Shown: positions 15,169-24,562, counted from the stretch's first letter. The stretch is DNA of 38,722 nucleotides from an uncultured Peptococcaceae bacterium (GCA_958417755.1 CATZDY010000016.1:1-38722); one strand, 5' to 3'. Translations and numbers: made by a program. The notes: generated from the sequence alone by a model not told the origin.

Positions 15169-15543
15169 ATGGGGAGCAAACAATATTTTAATGTGTTGTT
15201 GACAAAATTTTTGTTCTTTGCTCCAATGATGGGCATTATTGTTCCTTTAAGCAGTGAAGTTAGTGTTACTGGCGCTATTTTTATTGCTTTGGTGGCAACC
15301 ATTGCTGCCTTTTTTACAGCAGATTTGGTGGTATTGCCCCGTTTTGGCAATGGTCCAGCCCTATTGGTGGATATCATCATCTCTTTGGCTGTTGTATGGA
15401 TGTATGCTTGGTTTTTATACAAAACCCATCCCACGATCCTTGGCTTCGTGATTTTGGCTGTGGTTTTGGCCTTTGGCGAATGGTATTATCACCAATATAT
15501 CAAACGGGAATTGTTTGGTCGTGGGAAACGCAATCCTCGTTGA
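15169..15543 (+). CDS. DUF2512 (YndM-type) membrane protein
   Basis: A 124-residue protein with four hydrophobic helices (about residues 12-30, 33-52, 60-80 and 86-106) and a basic tail. The segment ADLVVLPRFGNGPALLVDI between helices 2 and 3 is the YndM/DUF2512 signature (ADL-hLPR-GN). The family is common in spore-formers and its role is unknown. A GGAG ribosome site (AAAGGAGC) lies about 9 nt before ATG 15169. No terminator is evident in the 138 nt after it. Confidence 0.85.
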   Translation: MGSKQYFNVLLTKFLFFAPMMGIIVPLSSEVSVTGAIFIALVATIAAFFTADLVVLPRFGNGPALLVDIIISLAVVWMYAWFLYKTHPTILGFVILAVVLAFGEWYYHQYIKRELFGRGKRNPR

Positions 15544-15681
15544 ATCAGGCCAGTGCTTAAAGTGTAGGATATCAACTGCATGTATGTATCTCATTGATTG
15601 ATTCAATATACCATTTCTGATGAAAAGTTTGCCCCCAATTTAATTGCATTTTAATTGTACAATACAAAAAGAGATGAAGAT

Positions 15682-16182
15682 TTAAGATTCCACAAATCCT
15701 GAATCAAGTAACAAGTTGTCTCCTTTTGAAGCAGCCACAGCCAGTTTGTCACAGCGGTTGTTATAGGGATGATTGGCATGTCCTTTGACCCAAATCCATT
15801 CTATTTGGTGCATTTGCATGAGAGCCAATATTTTTTCCCAAAGGTCTTTATTTTTTGCGGGGGCATTTTTTCCTCTCATCCAGCCGGCTTTTTTCCATTT
15901 TTGAACCCAACCTAAATTAATAGCATCCACTAAATATTTGCTATCACTATATAATTTGACTTTACAGGGTCGGTTTAGACTTTCCAGCCCTTTAATGGCT
16001 GCCAACAGTTCCATGCGATTGTTCGTGGTTAAGCGATATCCTGCAGATAATTCTTTTTCTTTTCCCTGATAGAATAGAATAATGCCATAGCCACCAGGAC
16101 CAGGATTTCCTGAACAAGCGCCATCTGTATAAATTTCTACAACATTTGAGGTGTGATTTAAAGTTTTATCTATTGTTTGCAC
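15682..16182 (-). CDS. rnhA: Ribonuclease HI
   Basis: A 166-residue enzyme cutting the RNA strand of RNA-DNA hybrids, relevant to primer and R-loop removal. The complete catalytic set is visible: D20 (YTDGACSGNPGPGG), E58 (RMELLA), D80 (YSDSKYL), H135 (VKGHANHP) and D145 (NNRCDKLA). The Trp/Lys-rich handle (WVQKWKKAGWMRG, about 92-104) matches the E. coli-type basic protrusion. GTG 16182 is the start, with only a weak GGTGA site upstream; a few extra N-terminal residues precede the first strand. It is transcribed alone. Confidence 0.97.
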   Translation of the reverse strand: MQTIDKTLNHTSNVVEIYTDGACSGNPGPGGYGIILFYQGKEKELSAGYRLTTNNRMELLAAIKGLESLNRPCKVKLYSDSKYLVDAINLGWVQKWKKAGWMRGKNAPAKNKDLWEKILALMQMHQIEWIWVKGHANHPYNNRCDKLAVAASKGDNLLLDSGFVES

Positions 16183-16438
16183 CGCTATATCATCACCAAT
16201 CTATCAATATGTATTAAAATGAAACTTTGCATTAGACAGACAGAATAGAAACAAAATATTTTGGTATCAAATGGAATTTTACCTGTTGTGATGAATGTTT
16301 GTCAATGGTGTAAAACGAGTAAAATATAAGATAAACTTGAAAAGTCTTTATATTCTTATCGCAAAAATGAAGAAGAAAGTGATATAATAATTAAAATAAA
16401 GAAAAAAAGCACAAAACGTATTTAGGGGAGGGGTATTC

Positions 16439-16867
16439 ATGTATAAAAAGATTATGGTTCCTTTAGATGGTTCGGATCAGGCTGAGGAAGCAGCGGTACA
16501 TGCTGTCCAACTGGCAAAAATTGCTGGAGCAGCTGTTACATTGTATCATGTGATTCCTGCCTTGCCTCCCTATGTAAACGATGGCTTAGGTGGCGCATAT
16601 CAGCAGGTATATGAAGATTTACAAAACACTGGGGATGAAATTTTAGCAAAGGCAAAAGAGAGATTTAGCGGGGAAGGCGTTGCTGTGGATACAAAAATCG
16701 TCTGGGGAAATCCAGCAGAAGAAATATGCAAAGAAGCCAAAGGCGGGGACTTTGATTTAATTGTAATGGGAAGCCGTGGTTTAGGAGAAATCAAAGGATT
16801 TATCATAGGAAGTGTGAGCAATCGGGTTGTACGCCATGCGGACATTCCTGTGCTCATCGTACGGTAA
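16439..16867 (+). CDS. Universal stress protein, UspA family
   Basis: A 142-residue single-domain Usp. The N-terminus KKIMVPLDGSDQAEEA has the ATP-contacting Asp and Ser; the C-terminal GSRGLGEIKGFIIGSVSNRVV is the G-2x-G-9x-G-S nucleotide motif, so this is an ATP-binding Usp. Such cytosolic dimers accumulate in stress or stationary phase. GGGGAGGGG precedes ATG 16439. A TATAAT at 16383-16388 has no matching -35 box, so the promoter is unclear. A terminator lies at 16960-17000. Confidence 0.95.
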   Translation: MYKKIMVPLDGSDQAEEAAVHAVQLAKIAGAAVTLYHVIPALPPYVNDGLGGAYQQVYEDLQNTGDEILAKAKERFSGEGVAVDTKIVWGNPAEEICKEAKGGDFDLIVMGSRGLGEIKGFIIGSVSNRVVRHADIPVLIVR

Positions 16868-16959
16868 AGGATTTCTTGTAAAGACTAGTTTAACCTATAG
16901 ATGGAATATATAAAGGCGTTGTTTTTTAAAGACTTCTATATTACAATTTCATAGGAGTG

Positions 16960-17000
16960 CAAATTTTCCGGCTCCCTCAAGGGGCGGGAAATTTGTTTTT
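16960..17000 (+). terminator. Terminator after usp / in the purL leader
   Basis: CAAATTTTCC pairs with GGGAAATTTG, enclosing a GCTCC/GGGGC inner stem, and T5 follows. It lies 57 nt before purL, so it either ends usp or acts as a leader attenuator; no riboswitch is recognised. Confidence 0.8.
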
Positions 17001-17056
17001 AGGGCAAAAATATCTATGATAATAAGATTTTGCATATGGAAAGTGGAGGTGTTCTG

Positions 17057-19915
17057 GTGTCTATCCAGGAGATCAGAGTTGCGAATGATTGCAAGTTGCC
17101 AGATTCCCTTGGCAGGAATCATTTATATGAAATCGAACATGCATTAGGTATAACAGGCATTGAAACTGTGCGTACAGCCAAAGTGTATCGCTTTCAAGGA
17201 ATTGATGAGGAGCAGGCTTTGTTGTTGGCCCAAAAGTTATTGGCAGAGGAAATATTTCAAAACTATGCCATCAATCAACCTATTTTGAAAAATTATGATG
17301 CTTTGGTTGAGGTTGCTTATAAACCAGGGGTCATGAATCCAGAGGCCAATTCCTTGCTGAAATCTGCCAAGGATATGGGCATTCATGGGATTTTGGCTGC
17401 CGATTCTTCCAAAGAATATGCCTTTTATGGGACAGGGGCTACAGCAGAGAATATTGCTATAATTTTGGATAAATTATTAGTTAACGATACAGTGGAAAGG
17501 GTGATGACCGAAAAACCAGATAGCCTGGTGATTGAGGGCATACCAGGAAAGACAGAAGAGATTCCCATTCTAGCAATGGACGAAGAATCTTTAATGGCTT
17601 TGAGTCAAGATGCGCTTTTTTTGAACCTAGAAGAAATGTTAGCCATTCAAAACTATTTTCAAAATTTGGGGCGGAATCCTACTGATTGTGAAATGGAAAC
17701 CATTGCTCAGACATGGTCTGAGCATTGTGGTCATAAAACCTTTCGGGCTACTTTGGTGGTGGAAGGCCAGGAGAAGGAACCCCTTTTGGTTCGTTTGAAA
17801 AGAAGTACCCAAGAAGCCAATCATCCTTTGGTTTTATCTGCTTTTGTGGATAATTCTGGGGTGATGGAATTTTATCATGGACAGGCTATCTGTGGGAAAG
17901 TGGAAACCCATAATTCTCCCAGTGCCATTGAACCCTATGGGGGAGCAATGACAGGGAGTGGTGGCGTATTTCGAGATATTATGGGGACTGGAACTGGAGC
18001 CAAGGTAATAGCTTCTACTGATATGTTTTGTTTTGCTCCTCCAGTCATTGCGGAAGATGAAATTCCTGAGGGTTGTTTACATCCTCATTATTTATTAAGA
18101 CGGGTTGTTGCTGGCGTAAAAGATTACGGCAATCGCATGGGTATTCCCACCAACAATGGATCCGTGCATTTTCACGAAGATTTTCGGGCCAAGCCTTCCA
18201 TTATAGTAGGCGCTTATGGTATGTTGCCAGTGGAAGGCTGCACCAAAGGACAACCAAAGCCAGGAGATAAGGCCGTGGTATTGGGCGGACGTACAGGAAG
18301 AGACGGTATTCATGGCGCTACTTTTTCCAGTGGAGAAATGACCAGCCGTACCATGGAAGTCAATGCCAGTGCCGTACAAATTGGCAATGCCATTGAAGAA
18401 AAGAGAACTGCGGAAGCTTTATTGGAAGCTTCAACCCAAGGGCTTATTCGAGCAGTCACGGATTGTGGGGCTGGAGGATTTAGTTCAGCTTTAGGAGAAA
18501 TGGGAGAAGAAACCGGGGTGTATGTATGGTTGGAAAAAGCACCTCTAAAATATCCAGGGTTAAATCCTTGGGAGATATGGGTTTCAGAAAGTCAAGAGCG
18601 TATGGTATTGGCGGTAGCTCCTGAACATGTGGAGCCTTTGCTGAAAATCTGTGCTGCTTATAATGTAGAGGCTACGGTATTGGCAGAATTCACTGGAGAT
18701 GGGCAATTGACTGTCACCTATGATGGAGAAACTGTTTGTGCCTTATCCATGGATTTTTTACATCACGGTTTACCTTCCCGATGTATGAAAGCCACTTGGC
18801 GCAAACCTTTAGGGGTGGAAGATAACCAAGATATATTAACCAGAGAGCGGAATGAACAGGATTGGGAAACTTTATATCAACAAGTGATGTCCCATTGGGA
18901 TGTTTGCTCCAAAGAACCCATTGTACGGGTTTATGATCATGGGGTACAAGGTTCTTGTGCTTTGCCTCCCTTTGGCGGCGTACGATATGATGGACCTAAT
19001 GATGCGGTGGTTCTTACGCCTTTGTTAGGAGAACCTTGCGGAATGGTCATTGGTCATGGACTTAATCCTGTGTTGAACAATATTGATCCTTATGCTGGAT
19101 GTTTATGGGCTGCAGCAGAAGCTGTATCCAACGCAGTGGCTGTGGGCGCTGATCCTCGGGAGCTTTGTTTGATTGACAATTTTATCTGGCCATTTCCGGA
19201 TGAAGAATCTTTAGGAGCTTTGGATTTGGCTGTGGATGCTTGCGTGGATTTTGTCAAAGCTACGGGAATGCCTTTCATTTCTGGCAAGGATAGCCTTTCC
19301 AGTACGTATCGAGGTTTAGAAGGTCAAGTGCTTAAAATCCCTCCTGTACTATGTGTATCTGTTTTCGGCAGAATTCCTGATGTGCAGCAGACTGTATCTG
19401 CGGATTTCAAACAACTGGGGAACAGTGTCTTTTTGGTAGGCCAGCGGGATGTAACAGAAATGGCTGGTTCTGTGTTGTATCGTTTGCTCAATCATAAGAG
19501 TACACGATTACCGCAGCTGGATTTAACAATGTTTCCCAGGGTATGCCAGGGCATACACCAGGCCATTGTGCAGGGAAAGATCTTGGCTTGTCATGATATT
19601 AGCGAAGGCGGATTGGCAGCAGCTGTGGCAGAGATGTGTTTTGGAGGGAACATGGGCGTTCGCTTGTCTTTACCCCCAGGGATTTTACCAGCTTCTTTTT
19701 TATTCAATGAAACAGCTGGTTGTTTTCTCGTGGAAGCAGAAAATGAGGCAGCATTACAGGATGCTTTAGGTGATGTTCCTTGTGTATGTATTGGTTGTAC
19801 CGTAAAAGAACCGGTTGTGTCTTTATACAATCATGATGATAAACTGTTCGCTATATCTTTGGAAGGATTAAAAAGTGCCTGGCAAGGGCCCATGAAAGAG
19901 GTGTTTGGTGATTGA
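17057..19915 (+). CDS. purL: Phosphoribosylformylglycinamidine synthase, PurS-PurL fusion
   Basis: A 952-residue enzyme for the fourth step of purine synthesis, converting FGAR, ATP and glutamine-derived ammonia to FGAM. Residues about 1-150 are PurS-like (IQEIRVANDCKLPDSLGRNH, then ALVEVAYKPGVMNPEANSLL); the remaining ~800 are the two ATP-grasp-like PurL halves, with SEHCGHK at 221-227, KVETHNSPSAIEPYGG and GKDSLSS. Many Bacillales encode PurS (about 84 aa) and PurL (about 740 aa) separately, so the fusion is a clade feature. The glutaminase is separate and overlapping (purQ). GGAGGT ends 6 nt before GTG 17057; earlier in-frame starts lie upstream of that site. No other pur gene is present. 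Confidence 0.95.
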   Translation: MSIQEIRVANDCKLPDSLGRNHLYEIEHALGITGIETVRTAKVYRFQGIDEEQALLLAQKLLAEEIFQNYAINQPILKNYDALVEVAYKPGVMNPEANSLLKSAKDMGIHGILAADSSKEYAFYGTGATAENIAIILDKLLVNDTVERVMTEKPDSLVIEGIPGKTEEIPILAMDEESLMALSQDALFLNLEEMLAIQNYFQNLGRNPTDCEMETIAQTWSEHCGHKTFRATLVVEGQEKEPLLVRLKRSTQEANHPLVLSAFVDNSGVMEFYHGQAICGKVETHNSPSAIEPYGGAMTGSGGVFRDIMGTGTGAKVIASTDMFCFAPPVIAEDEIPEGCLHPHYLLRRVVAGVKDYGNRMGIPTNNGSVHFHEDFRAKPSIIVGAYGMLPVEGCTKGQPKPGDKAVVLGGRTGRDGIHGATFSSGEMTSRTMEVNASAVQIGNAIEEKRTAEALLEASTQGLIRAVTDCGAGGFSSALGEMGEETGVYVWLEKAPLKYPGLNPWEIWVSESQERMVLAVAPEHVEPLLKICAAYNVEATVLAEFTGDGQLTVTYDGETVCALSMDFLHHGLPSRCMKATWRKPLGVEDNQDILTRERNEQDWETLYQQVMSHWDVCSKEPIVRVYDHGVQGSCALPPFGGVRYDGPNDAVVLTPLLGEPCGMVIGHGLNPVLNNIDPYAGCLWAAAEAVSNAVAVGADPRELCLIDNFIWPFPDEESLGALDLAVDACVDFVKATGMPFISGKDSLSSTYRGLEGQVLKIPPVLCVSVFGRIPDVQQTVSADFKQLGNSVFLVGQRDVTEMAGSVLYRLLNHKSTRLPQLDLTMFPRVCQGIHQAIVQGKILACHDISEGGLAAAVAEMCFGGNMGVRLSLPPGILPASFLFNETAGCFLVEAENEAALQDALGDVPCVCIGCTVKEPVVSLYNHDDKLFAISLEGLKSAWQGPMKEVFGD

Positions 19916-20685
19916 AACCCTTAGTGTGTGTGCTGAGAACAGATGGTACCAATTGTGACCAGGAGACCTATTATGCCTTTGCCAAAGCAGGGGGAGATTG
20001 CCGTTTTGTGCATGTCAATCAACTTCGTCTGGGAGAAGAACGGTTGTCTTCTTATCAAATACTGGCCATACCTGGCGGTTTTTGTTATGGGGATGATGTT
20101 CATTCCGGCAAAGTGCTGGCTGTGGAATTAACTTCTTTTTTAAAGGAACAATTGGAGGAATTTGTACAAGCCCAAAAGCCTATTTTAGGCATTTGCAATG
20201 GTTTTCAAGTGTTGGTGCGTACTGGGTTATTGCCCCAAAGAAACATAGGGAATATTCAAGCTACCTTGATGCATAATGATTCAGGTCATTTTGAATGTCG
20301 CTGGGTGAATTTAATTGTAGAGCAGTCTTCTTGTATTTTTACCCGGAATATGGCAGGCCAAGTATTGCAAATTCAAGTGGCCCATGGAGAAGGAAAATTT
20401 TATGCCATACCCCCAGTATTACAAGAAATAGAGTCAAACAAGCAGGTGGTATTTCGTTATAGTGATGCAACGGGCAATCCAGTTGCCCATTATCCTGCTA
20501 ATCCCAATGGTTCTATCCATGACATTGCAGGAATTTGTGATGCCACTGGTTTGGTGTTGGGTATGATGCCCCATCCGGAACGTTATGTGGAACAACAGCA
20601 ACATCCTAATTGGCGCAGGGGATTTGTAGAACCCCATGGGTTGCCGATTTTCAAGAATGCCATACAATATGTAAAGGAAATGTAG
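19912..20685 (+). CDS. purQ: Phosphoribosylformylglycinamidine synthase glutaminase subunit PurQ
   Basis: A 257-residue class-I glutamine amidotransferase that supplies ammonia to PurL. The nucleophile is C95 in LGICNGFQ, and the His-Glu pair is in PHPER near the C-terminus; PGGFCYGDDVHSGKV is the oxyanion-side segment. The start TTG 19912 overlaps the purL stop by 4 nt (ATTGA), implying coupled translation, and GAGGTG lies upstream inside purL. It is about 30 residues longer than the Bacillus form and resembles the domain found at the C-terminus of large PurL proteins. Confidence 0.95.
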   Translation: MKPLVCVLRTDGTNCDQETYYAFAKAGGDCRFVHVNQLRLGEERLSSYQILAIPGGFCYGDDVHSGKVLAVELTSFLKEQLEEFVQAQKPILGICNGFQVLVRTGLLPQRNIGNIQATLMHNDSGHFECRWVNLIVEQSSCIFTRNMAGQVLQIQVAHGEGKFYAIPPVLQEIESNKQVVFRYSDATGNPVAHYPANPNGSIHDIAGICDATGLVLGMMPHPERYVEQQQHPNWRRGFVEPHGLPIFKNAIQYVKEM

Positions 20686-20769
20686 AGATAATACTAAGGT
20701 TTAGAATATACTGAAGAGGTACCTTTTTTTGTAATTTTCAGGTAACCTGGATGAAGAGGATGATGGAAA

Positions 20770-21219
20770 GTGATACGCAAAGCCAAAATAACCGATGTAG
20801 AAGATATTCATGCCTTGATTACCCATTATGCCAACAAAGGTCTTATGCTGGCTAGACCCCGTTCTGTGTTATATGAGGGAATACGGGAGTTTACAGTGGC
20901 TGAGGAAAAAGGCCAATTGCTGGGGGTTGGTTCTTTGCATATCATTTGGGAGGATTTGGCCGAGGTTCGGGCCTTGGCTGTACGGGAAGATAGGGCTAGA
21001 CAAGGAATTGGACAGACATTGGTACAATCTTTTTTGCAAGAGGCCAAGGATTTACACATTCCCAGGGTCTTTACTTTAACTTATCAAGCTGATTTTTTTA
21101 TAAAATGTGGTTTTCTCCCTAAAGCCAAAGAGGAAATGCCCCAAAAGGTTTGGCGAGAATGCATCAATTGTCCCCAATTTCCCAATTGTGAAGAAGAAGC
21201 TTTGATGATTGATTTGTGA
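20770..21219 (+). CDS. GNAT N-acetyltransferase (ArgA-like short form)
   Basis: A 149-residue single GNAT domain. RKAKITDVEDIHALI is the N-terminal strand-helix; the acetyl-CoA loop is VREDRARQGIGQTLV (about residues 76-90). The C-terminal CINCPQFPNCEE cysteine motif and the FFIKCGF element are typical of the short N-acetylglutamate-synthase-like proteins of Clostridia, so arginine-pathway acetylation of glutamate is the best guess. No arg gene is adjacent to support it. GTG 20770 has GAGGA about 10 nt upstream. The next gene starts 16 nt after its stop. Confidence 0.85.
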   Translation: MIRKAKITDVEDIHALITHYANKGLMLARPRSVLYEGIREFTVAEEKGQLLGVGSLHIIWEDLAEVRALAVREDRARQGIGQTLVQSFLQEAKDLHIPRVFTLTYQADFFIKCGFLPKAKEEMPQKVWRECINCPQFPNCEEEALMIDL

Positions 21220-21235
21220 AAATGGAGAAGAGGCA

Positions 21236-21910
21236 GTGGAAAAAATGACGACTCCATTGGTGATTTTTGATCTGGATGGTACTTTGTTGGATACAACAGA
21301 GGGGTTGTTTCAAAGCATACGAGATTCTGTACAACAAATTGATGAGAACATCGTATTAAATGATGACCAATTGCGAGGTTTTATCGGTCCGTCGGCAAAG
21401 AAGTCTTTTCAAGATATTTGTGGGCTTTCTCTGGATGCAGCTGAAAAAGCCACCCAATTGTATAACCAAAGGTATGAGAATGATGGTAAGTTCCAAGCTA
21501 TGGTGTATCAGGGAATTCCAGAGCTATTGACATTATTAAAATCTAGGGATTGGTGTTTGGCAGTAGCTACGTTAAAAGATGAGGAGCTAGCCCGAACCAT
21601 GCTCCGCTATTTTTCTTTAACAAAATATTTTTCCTATATTGTGGGAGCCCCAAAAAACCACAGCATAAGCAAAGGCGTTATGATTAGGCAAATCCTTGAA
21701 AGTACCGTGACATCCCCGGAAAAGGCTGTCATGATAGGCGATAGAGTGGCGGATGAATTGGGGGCAAGACAAGCAGGGGTCCATTTCATTGGCGTAACCT
21801 ATGGATTTGGCTTCCAGCAAGGGAAAAAAGGAAGCCAAACCATTTCCTTAGCTTCCAGTCCTGCTGAAATTTTAACACTTTTAAATTCGTACTATGATTC
21901 GCAACTTTAG
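21236..21910 (+). CDS. HAD-superfamily phosphatase (phosphoglycolate phosphatase-like)
   Basis: A 224-residue HAD hydrolase of subfamily IA. Motif I is IFDLDGTLLDT (D12, D14), motif II is in AVATLKDEE (Thr in place of the more usual Ser), and motif IV is MIGDRVADELGARQAG. An alpha-helical cap occupies about residues 25-90, as in phosphoglycolate phosphatase or PpaX. The substrate is unknown. GGAG at 21224-21227 sits 8 nt before GTG 21236; ATG 21245 is the alternative start. It is probably co-transcribed with the acetyltransferase gene. Confidence 0.85.
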   Translation: MEKMTTPLVIFDLDGTLLDTTEGLFQSIRDSVQQIDENIVLNDDQLRGFIGPSAKKSFQDICGLSLDAAEKATQLYNQRYENDGKFQAMVYQGIPELLTLLKSRDWCLAVATLKDEELARTMLRYFSLTKYFSYIVGAPKNHSISKGVMIRQILESTVTSPEKAVMIGDRVADELGARQAGVHFIGVTYGFGFQQGKKGSQTISLASSPAEILTLLNSYYDSQL

Positions 21911-21970
21911 TTTAGATAATAAAACAGATATACTGATACAAAATAATTGTTAAAAAAAGATGGTTTTGTA

Positions 21971-22222
21971 TTAAGCGGTTATATAGGTCAGTAGTTTTAA
22001 AACCAAATGGGCAAAGCCAAAGAAAAGAAGAATGCCAGCAGCTAGCTGGTATTTTTTTCTAACCCAGAGGGCTAATAAAAATAGAATGATAAAAATAATG
22101 CAAGGAGATAGAATGGGATGAATGTGCCAAATATTCATAAGATAGGTGGCAATATTGGTGATAACAAAGGCAAGCAGCAATATACCTATGATGGTAATTA
22201 TTTTTGTTGTATTATTTTTCAT
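21971..22222 (-). CDS. Small three-helix membrane protein of unknown function
   Basis: An 83-residue, very hydrophobic protein with three predicted helices (about residues 8-30, 37-53 and 60-80), the last two linked by WVRKKYQL. I recognise no family. AGGAG sits 6 nt before ATG 22222, and a sigma-A-like promoter lies at 22443-22471, which together support a real gene although it is short and antisense to its neighbours. A plus-strand frame over the same bases lacks a ribosome site. Confidence 0.65.
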   Translation of the reverse strand: MKNNTTKIITIIGILLLAFVITNIATYLMNIWHIHPILSPCIIFIILFLLALWVRKKYQLAAGILLFFGFAHLVLKLLTYITA

Positions 22223-22442
22223 GATAGCTCCTATGATTCAATGTTTGGAATACTAAAAGAGGAGGACAAGGGAAAATATGAAGATTTTTTTGCAGCCAAT
22301 AATAATTTATTTTACCTTATCATGAGGGAGTATTGTCTGTAAATAGCTTTTCATAAAGAAGAGACATCGATACAATCACCAAGGCAAAAGGTGCTTTTTT
22401 TGTTCAGTTGCATAACCCCCAAAAAAGCAGATTAACCCAAAA

Positions 22443-22471
22443 AATGTATTAGCATTGGAGTCTTTTGTCAA
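22443..22471 (-). promoter_or_regulatory. Sigma-A-like promoter of the small membrane protein gene
   Basis: On the minus strand a perfect TTGACA (22466-22471) and TACATT (22443-22448) are 17 nt apart. The transcript would have a leader of about 215 nt. The rest of 22223-22593 holds only a weak CACC/GGTG hairpin before a T run (near 22380-22400) and no gene. Confidence 0.5.
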
Positions 22472-22593
22472 TGTTTTGATATAGGAAAACAATTATGTAT
22501 CTTTGTTATTTCTTCTTTGGCTTATAGGTTCTTTTTCAAGTATGGAGAAAGGGAAATGAGGGAATAATTGCTAATATGAAGGGGGGTTTTGCT

Positions 22594-23622
22594 ATGGTTG
22601 GCTTGAAAAAAAGGTTGCAGCCTGATTTTCGTGTGCGTTTGGTGCGTTGGCATGAACGAAGGCGTAAAGGGAAATTGATGCGTTACTTCATAAAACCTGC
22701 CGAAGATAATCGAAATAAATTGGCCCGTTGGTTGGATTTTTACGGGGTCTTAATCATTTTAATGTTTATGACCTTTGTTGTACTCTTCAATGCTACAAAT
22801 CATTGGGGAAAAACCTTCCTCTATGCTTTACCTTTATGTGGGTTAGAAGCAATTGTAGCCTGGAGAATAAAGATAAAAAAGGGCATGGTACAATCTTTAC
22901 ACAAGGCCATTTGGTCAGCAGGAAAGCAAGCTTTAGCAAAGATACAAAAAATAGAAAATCAGCATGAGTTTGAAACATTGGTATTCGATATACTGCATAA
23001 TCTTTCCTATTGTCAGGATGCACATTTTGTCCAAAATCCAGGCCTAATAGGGGAAGAAAAAAAGCCTGGGATGATGAGGGTTCAATGTAATCAAGTTTCC
23101 CTGGTGGTTCATTGTCACATACCAGGGGATACTGGCTTAACTGGCTCGGAACAGCTAAAGATTTTGTTGTCGCAGATTGAGACATCTGGTTTGCAAGGGG
23201 GATTATTGGTGTCTTCTGGAGATTTTTCCGAGGAAACAAAAACCCTGGCCTTAGAAAATGGAAAACAATTTTCATTGCGTTTAATCAATGCTGCGAAGCT
23301 GGTGGAATTAGCCAGAGAGGCAAAACATGCAATCTTTCCCCTGGATACCTCAGAAGAGAAGCCGGGAATGCCGCAAGGGGAAACATGGCAGCAAAAGAAT
23401 CGAGCCCGAGAGTTATTAGGGAAGCAAAAGAAGAAAAGTTATTATTTGTTGGTATCCATTGTTTTGGTGGGAATGTTAGTTTTTCCTTTACCTGTATTTT
23501 TAAAAATTGTTTATTTGGTTTTTGCGGTCATTAATTTGATGTTATATCTATATTGCTTAAAAATAACAGGAAAAAAAGCTTTTTTAGAGCCATTAGAAAC
23601 TGTTAAGCCTATAAAAGAGTAG
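22594..23622 (+). CDS. Membrane protein with degenerate Mrr-like restriction-endonuclease domain
   Basis: A 342-residue protein with a basic N-terminus, a helix pair (about residues 45-90), a soluble domain (about 115-240) and a second helix pair (about 285-325). The soluble domain has the Mrr_cat order: FETLVFDILHNLSY, a beta region, then GGLLVSSGDFSEETKTLA and RLINAAKLVELA. In active Mrr enzymes an Asp and a QxK precede the helix; here the QxK place reads VHCH and no clear Asp is present, so nuclease activity is unlikely. It may be a membrane-tethered binding or scaffold module. GGGGGG lies 7 nt before ATG 22594; ATG 22576 precedes that site. It is unlinked to any methylase. Confidence 0.7.
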   Translation: MVGLKKRLQPDFRVRLVRWHERRRKGKLMRYFIKPAEDNRNKLARWLDFYGVLIILMFMTFVVLFNATNHWGKTFLYALPLCGLEAIVAWRIKIKKGMVQSLHKAIWSAGKQALAKIQKIENQHEFETLVFDILHNLSYCQDAHFVQNPGLIGEEKKPGMMRVQCNQVSLVVHCHIPGDTGLTGSEQLKILLSQIETSGLQGGLLVSSGDFSEETKTLALENGKQFSLRLINAAKLVELAREAKHAIFPLDTSEEKPGMPQGETWQQKNRARELLGKQKKKSYYLLVSIVLVGMLVFPLPVFLKIVYLVFAVINLMLYLYCLKITGKKAFLEPLETVKPIKE

Positions 23623-23696
23623 CAAGGAAATCAATTTGGTAATTCAATTGAATTGTGGTATTGAATTGGACGCATTGGAATACAGGGAGGAACATC

Positions 23697-24377
23697 ATGG
23701 ACATCAAAAGATATAAAAGATTGCCTAAACATATTGGGGTTATCCCTGATGGCAATAGAAGATGGGCTGAGGGACAAGGAATGGGTAAGGAAAAAGGATA
23801 TGATAATGGATTGAATCCTGGCCTCATGTTGTATGAAATGTGTGTGGAATTGGGCATTCCGGAATTGACCTTTTATGGTTTTACAAAGGATAATACCAAA
23901 CGTCCTGTGGAACAAAAAAAAGCATTTCAAAAAGCCTGTGTGGATGCTGTGCAATTGATTTCTAATCGGGACGCGGATTTATTGGTCTTGGGAGATACCG
24001 CTTCTCCTGCTTTTCCTTCTGAATTAATGCCTTATACCAAGAGACATCCTTTTGGTAAAGGATTAATAAAAATAAATTTTCTTGTGAATTATGGTTGGAA
24101 ATGGGATTTGGGTCAGGCCCTTACCTTTCCTATGAATAGCCAAAAGCAAGGGCAAAAGAAACATGATATGTTGGAATCCATAGCTTCAAAAGATGTTTCC
24201 CGAATGGATTTGATCATTCGCTGGGGGGCCCGTCGTAGGTTGAGTGGGTTTTTACCAGTGCAATCTATTTATGCTGATTTCTATGTTGTTGATGACTATT
24301 GGCCTGATTTCAAACCAGAGCATGTATACCAAGCTTTGGATTGGTACCAAGAGCAAGACGTAACCCTTGGCGGGTAA
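23697..24377 (+). CDS. Divergent cis-prenyltransferase (undecaprenyl diphosphate synthase family)
   Basis: A 226-residue protein. The catalytic start HIGVIPDGNRRWAEGQGM, the YGFTKDNTKRP segment and the C-terminal MDLIIRWGARRRLSGFLP, YADFY and DYWPDF are the UppS family blocks in order. The usual RTGGExR is RWGARRR and the metal-binding Glu of YAEL is Asp. The normal uppS usually sits with cdsA, frr and dxr, none of which are here, so this looks like a second, diverged copy. Substrate and product chain length are open. GGGAGG lies 6 nt before ATG 23697. A 14-nt palindrome (AATTCAATTGAATT) at 23641-23654 lies upstream. Confidence 0.8.
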   Translation: MDIKRYKRLPKHIGVIPDGNRRWAEGQGMGKEKGYDNGLNPGLMLYEMCVELGIPELTFYGFTKDNTKRPVEQKKAFQKACVDAVQLISNRDADLLVLGDTASPAFPSELMPYTKRHPFGKGLIKINFLVNYGWKWDLGQALTFPMNSQKQGQKKHDMLESIASKDVSRMDLIIRWGARRRLSGFLPVQSIYADFYVVDDYWPDFKPEHVYQALDWYQEQDVTLGG

Positions 24378-24562
24378 TGATAGTATATAGAAAAGAAAAA
24401 AATTATGCCCCAATTTTATTTGTTAAAACAAAGATTGCCCGAATCAGGAGGAAAACATTGTTTTTGTATTGTTAGCAAGATCCATTACTCAAATTGTTGC
24501 GCAGGCATAAGTATTGATTTTATGGTAAACACTAGAGTAAACAATAGCAAAGGACGGTTGCC

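Noticed and set aside
16383..16388. TATAAT upstream of usp as a sigma-A promoter
   Set aside because: No acceptable -35 box at 16-18 nt spacing.
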